A DNA stretch of 57,496 nucleotides from Clostridia bacterium (GCA_910575405.1 CAJTER010000019.1:24404-81899), one strand, 5' to 3'. Shown: positions 32,613 through 41,292, counted from the stretch's first letter. Numbers and translations: made by a program. The notes: generated by a model from the letters alone, not told the origin.

Positions 32613-34034
32613 ATGGAACAATTTACAGCATTATTAGACAGTATTGATGGTGTGGTATGGGGAGTCCCGATGATTGTACTCATCATGGGTACTGGTATAT
32701 TTCTTACAATACGCCTCGGAGTTCTGCAGTTCCGAAAGCTTGGAATGGCACTTAAGTACATGGTAAAAAACGAAGCCAATGGAGAAGGTGAAGTTACAAG
32801 CTTTGGAGCCTTATGTACGGCTATGGCCGCTACCATCGGTACGGGAAACATCGTAGGTGTGGCAACTGCCGTTGTAGCAGGAGGTCCCGGAGCTTTATTC
32901 TGGATGGTACTGGCAGCATGCTTTGGAATGGCTACCAAGTATTCAGAAGGACTTTTGTCCATCAAATACCGGATCATCAAGCCGGATGGACATGCTCTTG
33001 GCGGCCCGTTTTATTACATAGAAAATGGAATGGGAAAGAACTGGAGCTGGCTGGGAAAGCTTTTTGCTATCTTTGGAATGGGAGCCGGCCTTCTGGGAAT
33101 CGGAACCATTACCCAGGTAAACGGCATTGCATCCGCAGCGCAGGGATTCTTTGATCCGGATAATCAGACGACAATGAGCCTGTTCGGACGTGACTATTCG
33201 ATTTCCATCGTAATTACGGCAGTTGTAGTAGCCGTACTTACAGCACTGGTTGTAATCGGGGGCATTAAAAGAATTGCCAGCGTTACAACGATTGTCGTTC
33301 CTTTTATGGCAATTGCATATGTTATCATCTGCGTTGCAATTCTGCTTGCAAATATCACAAAGATTCCGGGAGCAGTCACCGAGGTTGTGGCCAGCGCGTT
33401 TGGCCTTCGGGCAGCAGCAGGCGGAGCACTGGGAGCTCTCATGATTGCCATGCAGAAAGGTGTTGCAAGAGGTATTTTCTCAAATGAAGCAGGTCTGGGA
33501 AGTGCGCCGATTGCAGCGGCTGCTGCTCAGACAAAGGAACCGGTAAGACAGGGACTGATTTCCATGACCGGTACTTTTGTCGATACCATTATCATTTGTA
33601 CGATGACAGGACTGACCATCATGGTAACCGGAGCATATGATACAGCCATAGAAAAAGGTCTGGAGGGCGTGCAGGTAACTGCAATCGCTTTTGGAAAGGG
33701 ACTTCCATGGTCCACAGAGGTTGGAGCCTTTGTGCTGATGCTCTGTCTGGCATTCTTTGCCTTTACCACGATATTGGGATGGGATTACTACAGCGAACGC
33801 TGCCTGGAATACCTTTCAGGCGGAAGCAAGGGCGCGCTGCAGGTATACAGATGGCTGTATATCCTGGCTGTTCTGGCAGGACCGTTTATTACAGTAAGCG
33901 CAGTATGGACAATTGCCGATATCTTTAACGGACTGATGGCAATTCCAAACCTGATTGCTCTGCTTGCATTAAACGGTGTCATTGTGGCCGAAACCAGGAG
34001 CTATTTTAAGCGTCTTAGTGAAAACAGATTGTAA
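32613..34034 (+). CDS. Sodium:alanine/glycine symporter (AGCS family)
   Basis: The 473-residue membrane protein has about 11 helices and AGCS marks: an N-terminal GVPMIVLIMGTGIFLTIRLG, AATIGTGNIVGVATAVVAGG, GGPFYYIENGMGK, and GVARGIFSNEAGLGSAPIAA near the sodium and substrate sites. It takes up glycine or alanine with Na+. The glycine riboswitch in its leader supports glycine as a substrate. GAGAGGG lies before the ATG. Confidence 0.93.
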   Translation: MEQFTALLDSIDGVVWGVPMIVLIMGTGIFLTIRLGVLQFRKLGMALKYMVKNEANGEGEVTSFGALCTAMAATIGTGNIVGVATAVVAGGPGALFWMVLAACFGMATKYSEGLLSIKYRIIKPDGHALGGPFYYIENGMGKNWSWLGKLFAIFGMGAGLLGIGTITQVNGIASAAQGFFDPDNQTTMSLFGRDYSISIVITAVVVAVLTALVVIGGIKRIASVTTIVVPFMAIAYVIICVAILLANITKIPGAVTEVVASAFGLRAAAGGALGALMIAMQKGVARGIFSNEAGLGSAPIAAAAAQTKEPVRQGLISMTGTFVDTIIICTMTGLTIMVTGAYDTAIEKGLEGVQVTAIAFGKGLPWSTEVGAFVLMLCLAFFAFTTILGWDYYSERCLEYLSGGSKGALQVYRWLYILAVLAGPFITVSAVWTIADIFNGLMAIPNLIALLALNGVIVAETRSYFKRLSENRL

Positions 34035-34046
34035 ATGCGAAAAAGA

Positions 34047-34129
34047 AAGCGCAGAAGATATGCCGATAGCCTGCATGATACAACGAACCATCATGCCCCA
34101 TGCTGCATCTGTTGGCTCTGTCTGCGCTT
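34047..34129 (+). other. Structured 3' region after the symporter
   Basis: AAGCGCAGA (34047-34055) pairs perfectly with TCTGCGCTT (34121-34129). Inside, GCATGAT pairs with ATCATGC. The result is a branched fold of about 80 bases directly after the symporter stop and before its terminator. There is no open reading frame. It could be a 3' UTR structure or a small RNA precursor, or chance. Confidence 0.35.
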
Positions 34130-34163
34130 GCAAACAAACGTTTCGATGAGAATTTGACATAAG

Positions 34164-34213
34164 AAAAACGGCGGAGAAAGAACAAAAAAGCGTTCTGAAT
34201 TCCGCCGTTTTTT
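34164..34213 (+). terminator. Intrinsic terminator after the symporter
   Basis: AAAAACGGCGGA (34164-34175) pairs with the sequence ending CCGCCGTTTTTT (34201-34213). An inner AGAAC/GTTCT stem extends it. The A-tract on the other side makes it potentially bidirectional. Confidence 0.85.
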
Positions 34214-34254
34214 AATATACTGAAGGGACAAACATAAACAAAGGGGGATAACGT

Positions 34255-34512
34255 ATGTTAAATACAGAGAATATTAAGAATAAGGAAGTCATCAATATTT
34301 ATGATGGGAAAAGTCTGGGCTATGTTTATGATATCGAAATCAATCTGAAGGAAGGCAGGATTGAAGGCATTGTACTGCCGGGAGAGCGAGGCCTTTTTCA
34401 CATATTCGGCAAAGAAGAGGATGACTTTGTGATTAAATGGAAAAATGTAAAAACCGTGGGCGAGGATGTCATTTTAGTAGATGTACCAGCCTCTTTGGAG
34501 ACAATTGAGTAA
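34255..34512 (+). CDS. YlmC/YmxH family PRC-barrel protein
   Basis: The 85-residue protein starts MLNTENIKNKEVINIYDGKSL and has GYVYDIEINLKEGRIEGIVLPG, characteristic of the YlmC/YmxH family of small PRC-barrel proteins found in spore-forming Firmicutes. The exact role is not established. A strong GGGGGAT site precedes it. Confidence 0.88.
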   Translation: MLNTENIKNKEVINIYDGKSLGYVYDIEINLKEGRIEGIVLPGERGLFHIFGKEEDDFVIKWKNVKTVGEDVILVDVPASLETIE

Positions 34513-34517
34513 ATTGC

Positions 34518-34546
34518 TTGGCAAAAAAGGCCGGATGTAGTAAAAT
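34518..34546 (+). promoter_or_regulatory. Promoter ahead of nrdR
   Basis: TTGGCA (34518-34523), 17-base spacer, TAAAAT (34541-34546). nrdR starts at 34601. Confidence 0.5.
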
Positions 34547-34600
34547 CAATATATTAGGTTACAAAACTGTCAATTAGTCAATTAGGAGGGATACAGCAAT

Positions 34601-35062
34601 ATGAAATGCCCGTTTTGTGAAAATCAGGATACCAAAGTAATTGATTCGAGGCATACGGAAGATGGACATGCCATTCGCAGAAGACGTGAATGTGATGCCT
34701 GCGGAAAGCGTTTTACAACCTACGAGAAAGTCGAAGAAATGATTCTCATGGTTATTAAAAAGGATGGAAGCAGAGAGGCCTTTGATCGGAACAAGATAAC
34801 CAATGGAATTATAAAGGCGTGTGAAAAGCGCCCCGTCCCCATGGCGGAAATCGAAAAGGTAGTAGATGAAATCGAGCGAGGCCTGAACAACATGATGGAA
34901 AAGGAAATCGAAAGCACCTTTATCGGTGAGCTGATTATGGAACGGCTGAGAAAACTCGACGAGGTTGCATATGTCCGTTTTGCCTCCGTCTACAGGCAGT
35001 TTACGGATATCGAGACCTTTGTAGCCGAAATTGAAAAAATGCTGACAAATAAGAAAAAGTAA
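34601..35062 (+). CDS. nrdR: Transcriptional repressor NrdR
   Basis: The 153-residue protein has the zinc ribbon CPFC...CDAC (with [17 protein letters not shown]) and an ATP-cone domain (about 45-140, [20 protein letters not shown]). NrdR senses dATP/ATP and represses ribonucleotide reductase genes. It heads a short operon with cmk and a DUF1015 gene (gaps of 10 and -1 bases). Confidence 0.95.
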   Translation: MKCPFCENQDTKVIDSRHTEDGHAIRRRRECDACGKRFTTYEKVEEMILMVIKKDGSREAFDRNKITNGIIKACEKRPVPMAEIEKVVDEIERGLNNMMEKEIESTFIGELIMERLRKLDEVAYVRFASVYRQFTDIETFVAEIEKMLTNKKK

Positions 35063-35072
35063 AGGAATCATT

Positions 35073-35726
35073 ATGGAAAACAGGATAAGAATTGCCATTG
35101 ACGGACCAAGTGGGGCAGGAAAAAGCACGATAGCAAAGGCCATAGCAAAACAGCTGGGCATTGATTATATTGATACAGGAGCCATGTACCGGGCAGTCGG
35201 TTATAAGGTAAAAAACTGCGGCATTGATCCGGAAGATACAGAGGCTATGAGGGCTATGCTGCAGGAAACGGAAATTGATTTTTCAGAAGGAAACATCATA
35301 CTGGACGGCCAGCTCATTAATGACAAAATCCGTACAGAAGAAATTTCAAAAATGGCATCCCGCTGTTCGTCCCGCCCGGAGGTCAGGGAGAAACTGGTGC
35401 AGCTTCAGAGAAGTATGGGGCAGCGAAAGAGCATTGTCATGGATGGCAGGGATATTGGAAATAATGTACTTCCAGATGCGGAATACAAATTTTTCATGAC
35501 AGCATCCGCTGAGGAGCGGGCGCAGCGCAGATATGACGAGCTGATAGAAAAGGGCGAGACAGCCGAATATGAGCAGGTTCTGGAGGATATCAAAAAACGA
35601 GATCACAGCGATATGACGCGGGAATTAAATCCTCTACGCAAGGCGGAGGATGCAGTAGAAGTGGACACAACAGGAATGAGTATTGAAGAGGTTATTGCAT
35701 ATATAAGAAAGGAGATACAGCAGTAA
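35073..35726 (+). CDS. cmk: Cytidylate kinase
   Basis: The 217-residue protein has the Walker A loop IDGPSGAGKSTIAKAIAK, IDTGAMYRAVGYK, the SRPEVREKLV block and VMDGRDIGNNVLP, all CMP-kinase marks. It phosphorylates CMP and dCMP. Its stop codon overlaps the ATG of the next gene (TAATG). Confidence 0.95.
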   Translation: MENRIRIAIDGPSGAGKSTIAKAIAKQLGIDYIDTGAMYRAVGYKVKNCGIDPEDTEAMRAMLQETEIDFSEGNIILDGQLINDKIRTEEISKMASRCSSRPEVREKLVQLQRSMGQRKSIVMDGRDIGNNVLPDAEYKFFMTASAEERAQRRYDELIEKGETAEYEQVLEDIKKRDHSDMTRELNPLRKAEDAVEVDTTGMSIEEVIAYIRKEIQQ

Positions 35727-36967
35727 TGGCAACAGTCAGAGCCTTTAAGGCAATAAGACCGGCACAAAAATATGCATCTAAGGTGGCATCACTCCCCTAC
35801 GATGTAATGAACAGGAGAGAAGCGGAACAGATGGCGGAAGGCAATCCTTACAGCTTCCTGCATATATGCAGGGCTGAAATCGACCTGCCAAACCAGAAGA
35901 ACCCGTACGACAAAAGCGTATACGAAAAGGCAAAGGCCAATATCCAAGATTTTTTGCACAAAGGAATTTTTATACAGGAGGAAGAACCAGCCCTTTATAT
36001 TTACAGACAGATCATGGATGGAAGGGTTCAGACCGGTATTGTAGGAACGGTATCCGTAGATGAATATCAGAATAATACCATCAAAAAGCACGAATATACC
36101 AGAGTCGAAAAGGAGCTGGATCGAATTAATCATTTTGATATTTGCGATGCCAATACGGAACCGGTTTTTTTGACCTACCGGGATGACAAGCGGATTCGGG
36201 TTCTCGTAGATGGCTGGATTGCAGCCAACAAGCCGGTCTATGATTTTGAAACAAAAGACGGCATCCAGCATACCTTGTGGACGGTGGATGATCCAAATAC
36301 GGTATCCAGCATAACCGAGCTGTTTGGTGAAATACCATCTTTATATATTGCCGATGGACACCACAGGAGCGCATCAGCCTGCAAAGTAGGACTGAAAAGA
36401 AGGGAAGAAAATCCGGACTACACAGGTGAAGAGGAGTTCAACTTCTTTATGGCTGTTCTATTCCCGGACTCGGATCTGCATATTTTTGACTATAACCGGG
36501 TCGTAAAAGACTTAAACGACAATACAGTTGAATCCCTGATAGAAAAAATTAAAGAAGCGGGCTTTAAAGTGGAGAAAAAAGGGCAGGATATTTATTATCC
36601 TGAGGCCAAGCACTATTTTTCCATGTTTTTAGAAGATAACTGGTATCGTCTTACCGCAAAGCCTGAAATTATTCCGGATCATGTGATCGATTCTCTGGAT
36701 GTAGCCATTCTGCAGAACCGAATTCTAGAGCCAATTTTGGGAATTGCGGATCCGCGTACGGACAAGCGCATTGATTTTGTCGGCGGAATACGGGGACTTG
36801 CAGAGCTGGAAAAACGCTGTCATGAGGATATGAAGCTGGCTTTTGCCGTGCACCCTGTGGAAATCACCGATCTTCTGACCGTTTCTGACAACGACATGGT
36901 GATGCCGCCAAAATCTACCTGGTTTGAGCCAAAGCTGGGAAGCGGCCTATTCCTTCACCAGTTATAG
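35726..36967 (+). CDS. DUF1015 family protein
   Basis: The 413-residue protein starts with VRAFKAIRPAQKYASKVASLPYDV split over the conserved DUF1015 opening, then NPYSFLHICRAEIDLP, a TRVEKELDRINHFDI stretch, PSLYIADGHHRSASA (a conserved ADGHHR block that looks catalytic) and IDFVGG near the C-terminus. The ADGHHR motif recalls ParB/SerK-like kinases, but the function of this branch is not known to me. It is translationally coupled to cmk. Confidence 0.85.
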   Translation: MATVRAFKAIRPAQKYASKVASLPYDVMNRREAEQMAEGNPYSFLHICRAEIDLPNQKNPYDKSVYEKAKANIQDFLHKGIFIQEEEPALYIYRQIMDGRVQTGIVGTVSVDEYQNNTIKKHEYTRVEKELDRINHFDICDANTEPVFLTYRDDKRIRVLVDGWIAANKPVYDFETKDGIQHTLWTVDDPNTVSSITELFGEIPSLYIADGHHRSASACKVGLKRREENPDYTGEEEFNFFMAVLFPDSDLHIFDYNRVVKDLNDNTVESLIEKIKEAGFKVEKKGQDIYYPEAKHYFSMFLEDNWYRLTAKPEIIPDHVIDSLDVAILQNRILEPILGIADPRTDKRIDFVGGIRGLAELEKRCHEDMKLAFAVHPVEITDLLTVSDNDMVMPPKSTWFEPKLGSGLFLHQL

Positions 36968-37009
36968 GGAACTTTCACTAGTACAAGCTTCAGATAATAA
37001 AACGTATAA

Positions 37010-37047
37010 ATACTCCTGAAACGGGTTAGGATCCCTGTAGGGAGTAT
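37010..37047 (+). promoter_or_regulatory. Hairpin sequestering the ribosome-binding site of the class B PBP
   Basis: ATACTCC (37010-37016) pairs perfectly with GGAGTAT (37041-37047). The latter contains the Shine-Dalgarno GGGAG (37040-37044) of the PBP gene starting at 37054. The fold would hide the ribosome-binding site, or the stem plus the following T-rich bases could terminate the upstream operon. Confidence 0.45.
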
Positions 37048-37053
37048 TTTATT

Positions 37054-38679
37054 ATGAAAAAAAGATTGAACCAGGTGGCAGCTATCCTAGGAGTCATCCT
37101 TCTGGGGCTCATGGGCAGGATGTCCTATATTCAGCTTTTGGGCCATGGAGATCTGGCACACGCGGCAGCCGCTCAACAGCTCATTGCTTTGGAAGGAGCA
37201 AACTCAAGAGGGCTCATCTATGATAGGAATCAGACGCCCCTTGTGGGAAACAACCGGGAATACATTTTTATTATCCGGCAAAAACAGTTTGACGGCGAAG
37301 CAATGAATGCCCTGTCTGCCATGGAAGCTGAAGAAATAAAAAACGGTGATAACGGTTACCGGGTTTTTGCCGTAAAAAAGTATGATAAAGAGCTGGGGCA
37401 GCGGCTTATCCGAAATTCTTCTGCCTATGTTATTGAGGCGGGAAGACGCTACAGCCACAGTCAGAAAGCTGTCCATATCCTGGGATATGTCAATCCGCAG
37501 GATTCAAGCGGCGCCGCAGGCATTGAGCTCATGTGCGATGAGGAGCTGTCCCTTTTAAACAAGCGGATTTTTACAACAGCAGATGTTCTGGGCAATATTG
37601 TACCGGGACGGGGTCTGGTGGTATCAACGGCAATGGAGGAGGACTCCTATGTGAAAAAGGGAATTGTAACAACGCTTGATGCCGGGCTGCAGGGCGCAGT
37701 AGAAACAATCCTCAGAAGCACGGATAAGGAAGGCGCTATTGTAGTGTTGAAGACAGACACCGGAGAAATTGTCGCATCTGCCAGCACCCCTGATTTTGAT
37801 CCTTCCAGAGTAGGACAGTATATGGACAGCAGCACCAGCGAACTGGTCAACAAGGTGACTCAGGGAGAATATCCTCCGGGATCCATATTTAAAATTGCAG
37901 TAGCTGCAGCAGCTTTGCAGCAGGGAATCACGCCGGAACGGGAATTCTTCTGCCAGGGGTATATGAGTATCAACGGAAGAAACATTAAATGCAAAACAGG
38001 TGGCCAGACGGGGCATGGCGCCATTACCATGAAGGAAGCTTTTGCCCAGTCCTGTAATTCTGCATTTATACAGCTGGGGCAGGAACTGGGAGCAGATAAG
38101 ATTTTAAACATGGCTCAAAAGCTGGGTCTTGGAAAAAAGACGCTCTGCGAATATCCTGGAGAAAAGGATGGAAATCTGATGACCGTCAGGCAGTCCTCAG
38201 GGGCGGCGATTGCAAATCTTTCTATTGGTCAGGGAGAGACGCTGGTGACACCTCTTCAGGCTGCTCATATGACCAATATCATTGCAGCAGGAGGCAAAGA
38301 TACAGGTGTCCATATTTTGCAGGAGGAAATTAAAAAAAGCGGCGGGAAGGAAAGCCAGGTTCTTCAGCCTGCTATAGCAAAGAGGCTGATGGAAATGATG
38401 GATCAGACCATGATTACCGGGTCGGGAAAGGGTCTTTTAGACATAGCCGGGCATGTGCCTATGGCAGGCAAAACCGGATCCGCGGAGAGCTATATGGGAA
38501 ATAAAGAAGTGGTTCATGGATGGATGACGGGATTTGTACCAGCAGAAAATCCCGAATACACCATTACCGTTTTCATACAGGAAGGCGAATCAGGCAGTCA
38601 GTCGGCAGGTCCTCTTTTTGCGCAGACAGCCAGGTATCTCAGCGAATCGGGGAGCTTTGAACAGCCAATTCACTTTTAA
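37054..38679 (+). CDS. Class B penicillin-binding protein (transpeptidase)
   Basis: The 541-residue protein has one N-terminal membrane helix (VAAILGVILLGLMGRMSYI), a dimerisation region and a C-terminal transpeptidase domain. The penicillin-binding motifs are SIFK (S277-K280), SCN (S333) and KTG (K473). There is no glycosyltransferase domain. It is shorter than PBP2/MrdA and resembles the PbpA/FtsI-like class B enzymes often found in clostridial sporulation or division. It lies next to sigK. Cross-linking of peptidoglycan outside the membrane is expected; the specific process is unknown. Confidence 0.88.
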   Translation: MKKRLNQVAAILGVILLGLMGRMSYIQLLGHGDLAHAAAAQQLIALEGANSRGLIYDRNQTPLVGNNREYIFIIRQKQFDGEAMNALSAMEAEEIKNGDNGYRVFAVKKYDKELGQRLIRNSSAYVIEAGRRYSHSQKAVHILGYVNPQDSSGAAGIELMCDEELSLLNKRIFTTADVLGNIVPGRGLVVSTAMEEDSYVKKGIVTTLDAGLQGAVETILRSTDKEGAIVVLKTDTGEIVASASTPDFDPSRVGQYMDSSTSELVNKVTQGEYPPGSIFKIAVAAAALQQGITPEREFFCQGYMSINGRNIKCKTGGQTGHGAITMKEAFAQSCNSAFIQLGQELGADKILNMAQKLGLGKKTLCEYPGEKDGNLMTVRQSSGAAIANLSIGQGETLVTPLQAAHMTNIIAAGGKDTGVHILQEEIKKSGGKESQVLQPAIAKRLMEMMDQTMITGSGKGLLDIAGHVPMAGKTGSAESYMGNKEVVHGWMTGFVPAENPEYTITVFIQEGESGSQSAGPLFAQTARYLSESGSFEQPIHF

Positions 38680-38696
38680 AACAGTGTGCATGAGGG

Positions 38697-38726
38697 AAAA
38701 AAGCCGCCTGTCAGATACAGGCGGTT
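38697..38726 (-). terminator. Terminator of sigK (convergent with the PBP gene)
   Basis: CCGCCTGT (38704-38711) pairs with ACAGGCGG (38717-38724). On the minus strand it is followed by six T (complement of 38697-38702). The last codons of sigK form part of the stem. It may also stop the plus-strand PBP transcript, but its T-tract is poor on that side. Confidence 0.75.
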
Positions 38727-39352
38727 CTTTCGTACTTTAGCGCCTCTCGAAGCTTGAGCAAGGCTTTTTTTTCGATGCGGGAGACATAGGAGCGGCTGAT
38801 TCCCAGCATGGCGGCTACCTCCCGCTGGGTTCTGGGCTTGTATCCACGGATTCCGTACCGATTTAAGATTACTTTCTTTTCCCGTGCTGTAAGCACGGTA
38901 TCAATAGCCTCGATCAATTTTGTTACTTGTATTTTCAGGCTGATATCATCAAGAACTGCATCCGGATCGGTTCCAAGAATATCATTAAAGCTGATTTCGT
39001 TGCCATCCTTATCCGTCCCAATGGGTACGGACAAAGAAACTTCAGCCTTATTTTTCTTGGAAGAGCGTATGCTCATGAGGATTTCATTTTCAATGCATTT
39101 TGCAGCATAAGTAGCCAGGCGTGCAGCCTTTTTGCTGCTGTATGTACTGACCGCTTTGATCAGCCCGATCGTACCGATGGAAATTAAATCATCGGCGGGA
39201 TATGCTCCTGTATATTTTTTTGCAATGTGAGCAACCAGACGCAGGTTGCGTTCGATCAAAATATCCTTTGCGCTTTCATCTCCTGATTCATAAAGAGATA
39301 TATAATGTTCCTCCTCTTTTGCAGACAATGGTTTTGGAAAGGAAACGCTCAT
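38711..39352 (-). CDS. sigK: Sporulation sigma factor SigK, without pro-sequence
   Basis: The 213-residue sigma-70 factor closely follows sigma-K/sigma-E-type sequences: LIERNLRLVAHIAKKY, DDLISIGTIGLIKAVSTY (region 2), LATYAAKCIENEIL, VPIGTDKDGNEISFNDIL, and region 4 with TQREVAAMLGISRSYVSRIE. The N-terminus begins MSVSFPKPLSAKEE, directly at the mature start. The codon before the ATG is an in-frame TAA, so there is no pro-sequence like the 20 residues removed in B. subtilis. The gene is continuous, with no skin-type insertion. It should direct late mother-cell transcription in sporulation, with timing controlled without proteolytic activation, as reported for C. difficile. Confidence 0.9.
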   Translation of the reverse strand: MSVSFPKPLSAKEEEHYISLYESGDESAKDILIERNLRLVAHIAKKYTGAYPADDLISIGTIGLIKAVSTYSSKKAARLATYAAKCIENEILMSIRSSKKNKAEVSLSVPIGTDKDGNEISFNDILGTDPDAVLDDISLKIQVTKLIEAIDTVLTAREKKVILNRYGIRGYKPRTQREVAAMLGISRSYVSRIEKKALLKLREALKYERTACI

Positions 39353-39377
39353 TTATGTAACCCCCTCTATAGATTTT

Positions 39378-39405
39378 TACTATATGCAAAATCCAGAGGG
39401 GAAGT
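39378..39405 (-). promoter_or_regulatory. Candidate sigma-K-type promoter of sigK
   Basis: On the minus strand, CATATAGTA (complement of 39378-39386) fits the sigma-K -10 pattern CATAnnnTA. AC at the complement of 39404-39405, 17 bases upstream, fits its -35. Autoregulation of sigK is known in B. subtilis. The leader would be very short. Confidence 0.35.
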
Positions 39406-39432
39406 GCCTGACCCAGGCAAAAGTGCATGGTC

Positions 39433-39594
39433 TTATTTAACTCGGAAAGACAGACAGTCTGTACACTGATCGACTGTCGGGCATGCTTCGTGTGTGCCTA
39501 CTGTGATACAATCCAGGGAACAGTAATTCTGCGCTCCTGCATGATGCTGGCACTGCTCTACCGTACATTTGATGCTCTGGTTAATGTGACTCAT
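39433..39594 (-). CDS. DUF1540 cysteine-rich small protein
   Basis: 53 residues from the ATG at 39594 (minus), preceded by a strong AAAGGAGGT; upstream extension in frame has no support. The pattern CTVEQCQHH, YCSLDCITVG and CTDCLSF places six or more Cys/His in DUF1540 spacing, probably binding a metal. Function unknown. An apparent sporulation-type promoter lies upstream, and sigK is the next gene. Confidence 0.85.
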   Translation of the reverse strand: MSHINQSIKCTVEQCQHHAGAQNYCSLDCITVGTHEACPTVDQCTDCLSFRVK

Positions 39595-39624
39595 TTTCAA
39601 TACCTCCTTTTTCGTCCTCAATTT

Positions 39625-39653
39625 TAGTATGACCTGAATGCGAAAAAATATAA
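39625..39653 (-). promoter_or_regulatory. Candidate sporulation promoter (sigma-E/sigma-G type) of the DUF1540 gene
   Basis: On the minus strand, TTATATT (complement of 39647-39653), 15-base spacer, CATACTA (complement of 39625-39631). The -10 matches the CATAC core used by sigma-E and sigma-G. Which factor, if any, cannot be decided by eye. Confidence 0.4.
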
Positions 39654-39664
39654 ATGGCAAATAC

Positions 39665-39693
39665 TTGCGTTTAAAAAGACAAGATGGTATAAT
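39665..39693 (+). promoter_or_regulatory. Sigma-A promoter of radC
   Basis: TTGCGT (39665-39670), 17-base spacer, TATAAT (39688-39693); radC starts 25 bases later with AAAGGAG. Confidence 0.7.
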
Positions 39694-39717
39694 ATGTAAA
39701 ATAAAGGAGAAATAACC

Positions 39718-40395
39718 ATGAACATTAAAGGACTTCCAAAAGAGGAGCGGCCACGGGAAAAACTACTTTTTTCCGGGAAAGAGGCGCTTTCAACAGCGGA
39801 ACTTTTAGCGATTCTGCTGCGAAGCGGGACAAGACAGCAGTCCGCGATTGAACTGGCTCAGGAAATACTGGCATTGGACGAAAACGGAATTTTGTTTTTA
39901 GAAAATTGCAGTCCGGAAGAGCTGGCTAAAGTAAAAGGCATTGGGACCGCGAAAGCCTGTCAGATCCTGGCTGCTGTAGAGCTTGGGAAACGAGTTGCCA
40001 CGCATCCAAAAAAAATTAAAGCAGAAATTGCAAATCCTGACGATATCGTGCAACTTTTTATGGAGAAAATGAGATACTATAAAAAAGAACATTTTAATGT
40101 GCTTCTTATTAACGCGAAAGGACAGCTCGTAGAAGAAACAGAAGTTTCCATCGGCGATTTGTGTTCCACCCTGATTCACCCAAGAGAAGTGTTCTGCCAG
40201 GCCATAAAGAGAAGCGCAGCATCTGTTGTATTTGTACATAACCATCCCAGCGGAGATCCAAGTCCCAGCCAGCAGGATATTGAAACAACAACACGGCTGG
40301 TAGAGGCAGCGGAGATCCTGGGAATCCGCGTACTGGATCACATTATTATAGGTGACAACCAGTACACGAGCCTGAAAAGCGAAGGATTGATGTAA
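39718..40395 (+). CDS. radC: RadC family JAB-domain protein
   Basis: The 225-residue protein has an N-terminal helix-hairpin-helix region (LAILLRSGTRQQSA, KVKGIGTAKACQI) and a JAB/MPN metalloprotease-like domain with HNHPSGDPSPSQQD (the HxHxnS...D zinc motif) and VLDHIIIGDNQY. The cellular role of RadC is uncertain despite the name. It commonly precedes mreB-mreC-mreD, and here mreC follows directly without mreB. Confidence 0.93.
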   Translation: MNIKGLPKEERPREKLLFSGKEALSTAELLAILLRSGTRQQSAIELAQEILALDENGILFLENCSPEELAKVKGIGTAKACQILAAVELGKRVATHPKKIKAEIANPDDIVQLFMEKMRYYKKEHFNVLLINAKGQLVEETEVSIGDLCSTLIHPREVFCQAIKRSAASVVFVHNHPSGDPSPSQQDIETTTRLVEAAEILGIRVLDHIIIGDNQYTSLKSEGLM

Positions 40396-40476
40396 TAGCC
40401 AGACGCCCAGTTGTCAGGCGGTCAGTATACTATATTATTCAGCTTCAGGCTACAAAAATAAAGGAGAAGCTTTTTT

Positions 40477-41292
40477 ATGCGGTCGAGGAGCAGGAAAAAA
40501 CAGATAGCGGCAATCAGCGCAGGGATCTTGGCAGGCCTTGTGCTGCTGGTACTTTTTTGGAGAGCAGCATCCGGGAGCGAAGGGATAAAAGAAAGCCTTC
40601 AAAATGCAGCAGCTGCTGTAACAAAGCCCCTGTATCAGGCTGCCGGCGGAATCCAAAGAGGGTTTAAAGGAATTTTTCACTTTAAAGAAGTGACTGCGGA
40701 AAACGAGATTCTGAAGAAAGAAAATGAAAAGCTTCAGCTGGAAAAGGCGGCCCTTGCCCTCACCAGACAGGAAAAACAAGAATTGGAAGAACTGGAGGCA
40801 GTTTTTCAATATGAAGCAATCAGAGGGTATACTGTTAAAGCGGCAAATGTATCGGCAATGGAATATTCAGGCTGGCAGGGCGCCTTTCTAATTGACAAAG
40901 GCAGCAGAGACGGTGTAAAGCCTGGATGCATCGTTATTTCGGGAAACGGGCTGGTAGGAAAGGTTACGGAGGTATCGGCAGAGACTGCAAAGGTGGTATC
41001 GATCCTTTCTGATGATACGAAGGTCAGTTTTCAAACCCTTGAAAAAAAGGGGAAAATGGGTGTACTGCAAAGCGATGGAAAGGGCGGATTGGCGGGCTAT
41101 CTGCTGGAAGACGGCAAAACCGTAAAAAAGGGGACAAAACTTATTACATCCGGCATTGGTACTTATCCGGAAGGAATCATAATTGGGGAAATTACTCGCA
41201 TAAAAAGAAAAGAGGGAACCCAGAGACTGCTCCTTGAGGCAAAGCCTTCCGTATCCTTTTTCAAATTAAGGAAGGTGGCGGTGGTTTTATGA
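40477..41292 (+). CDS. mreC: Rod shape-determining protein MreC
   Basis: The 271-residue protein has an N-terminal membrane helix (IAAISAGILAGLVLLVLFW), a coiled coil (about 70-110, ENEILKKENEKLQLEKAAL) and the MreC beta domain with DKGSRDGVKPGCIVISGNGLV and TSGIGTYPEGIIIGEI. It organises the elongasome outside the membrane. It overlaps mreD by ATGA. Confidence 0.93.
   Translation: MRSRSRKKQIAAISAGILAGLVLLVLFWRAASGSEGIKESLQNAAAAVTKPLYQAAGGIQRGFKGIFHFKEVTAENEILKKENEKLQLEKAALALTRQEKQELEELEAVFQYEAIRGYTVKAANVSAMEYSGWQGAFLIDKGSRDGVKPGCIVISGNGLVGKVTEVSAETAKVVSILSDDTKVSFQTLEKKGKMGVLQSDGKGGLAGYLLEDGKTVKKGTKLITSGIGTYPEGIIIGEITRIKRKEGTQRLLLEAKPSVSFFKLRKVAVVL

Noticed and set aside
37054-38679. Gene symbol ftsI, spoVD or pbpA for the shorter class B PBP
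   Set aside because: Motifs show a class B transpeptidase but do not separate these subfamilies by eye, and no PASTA domain is visible.
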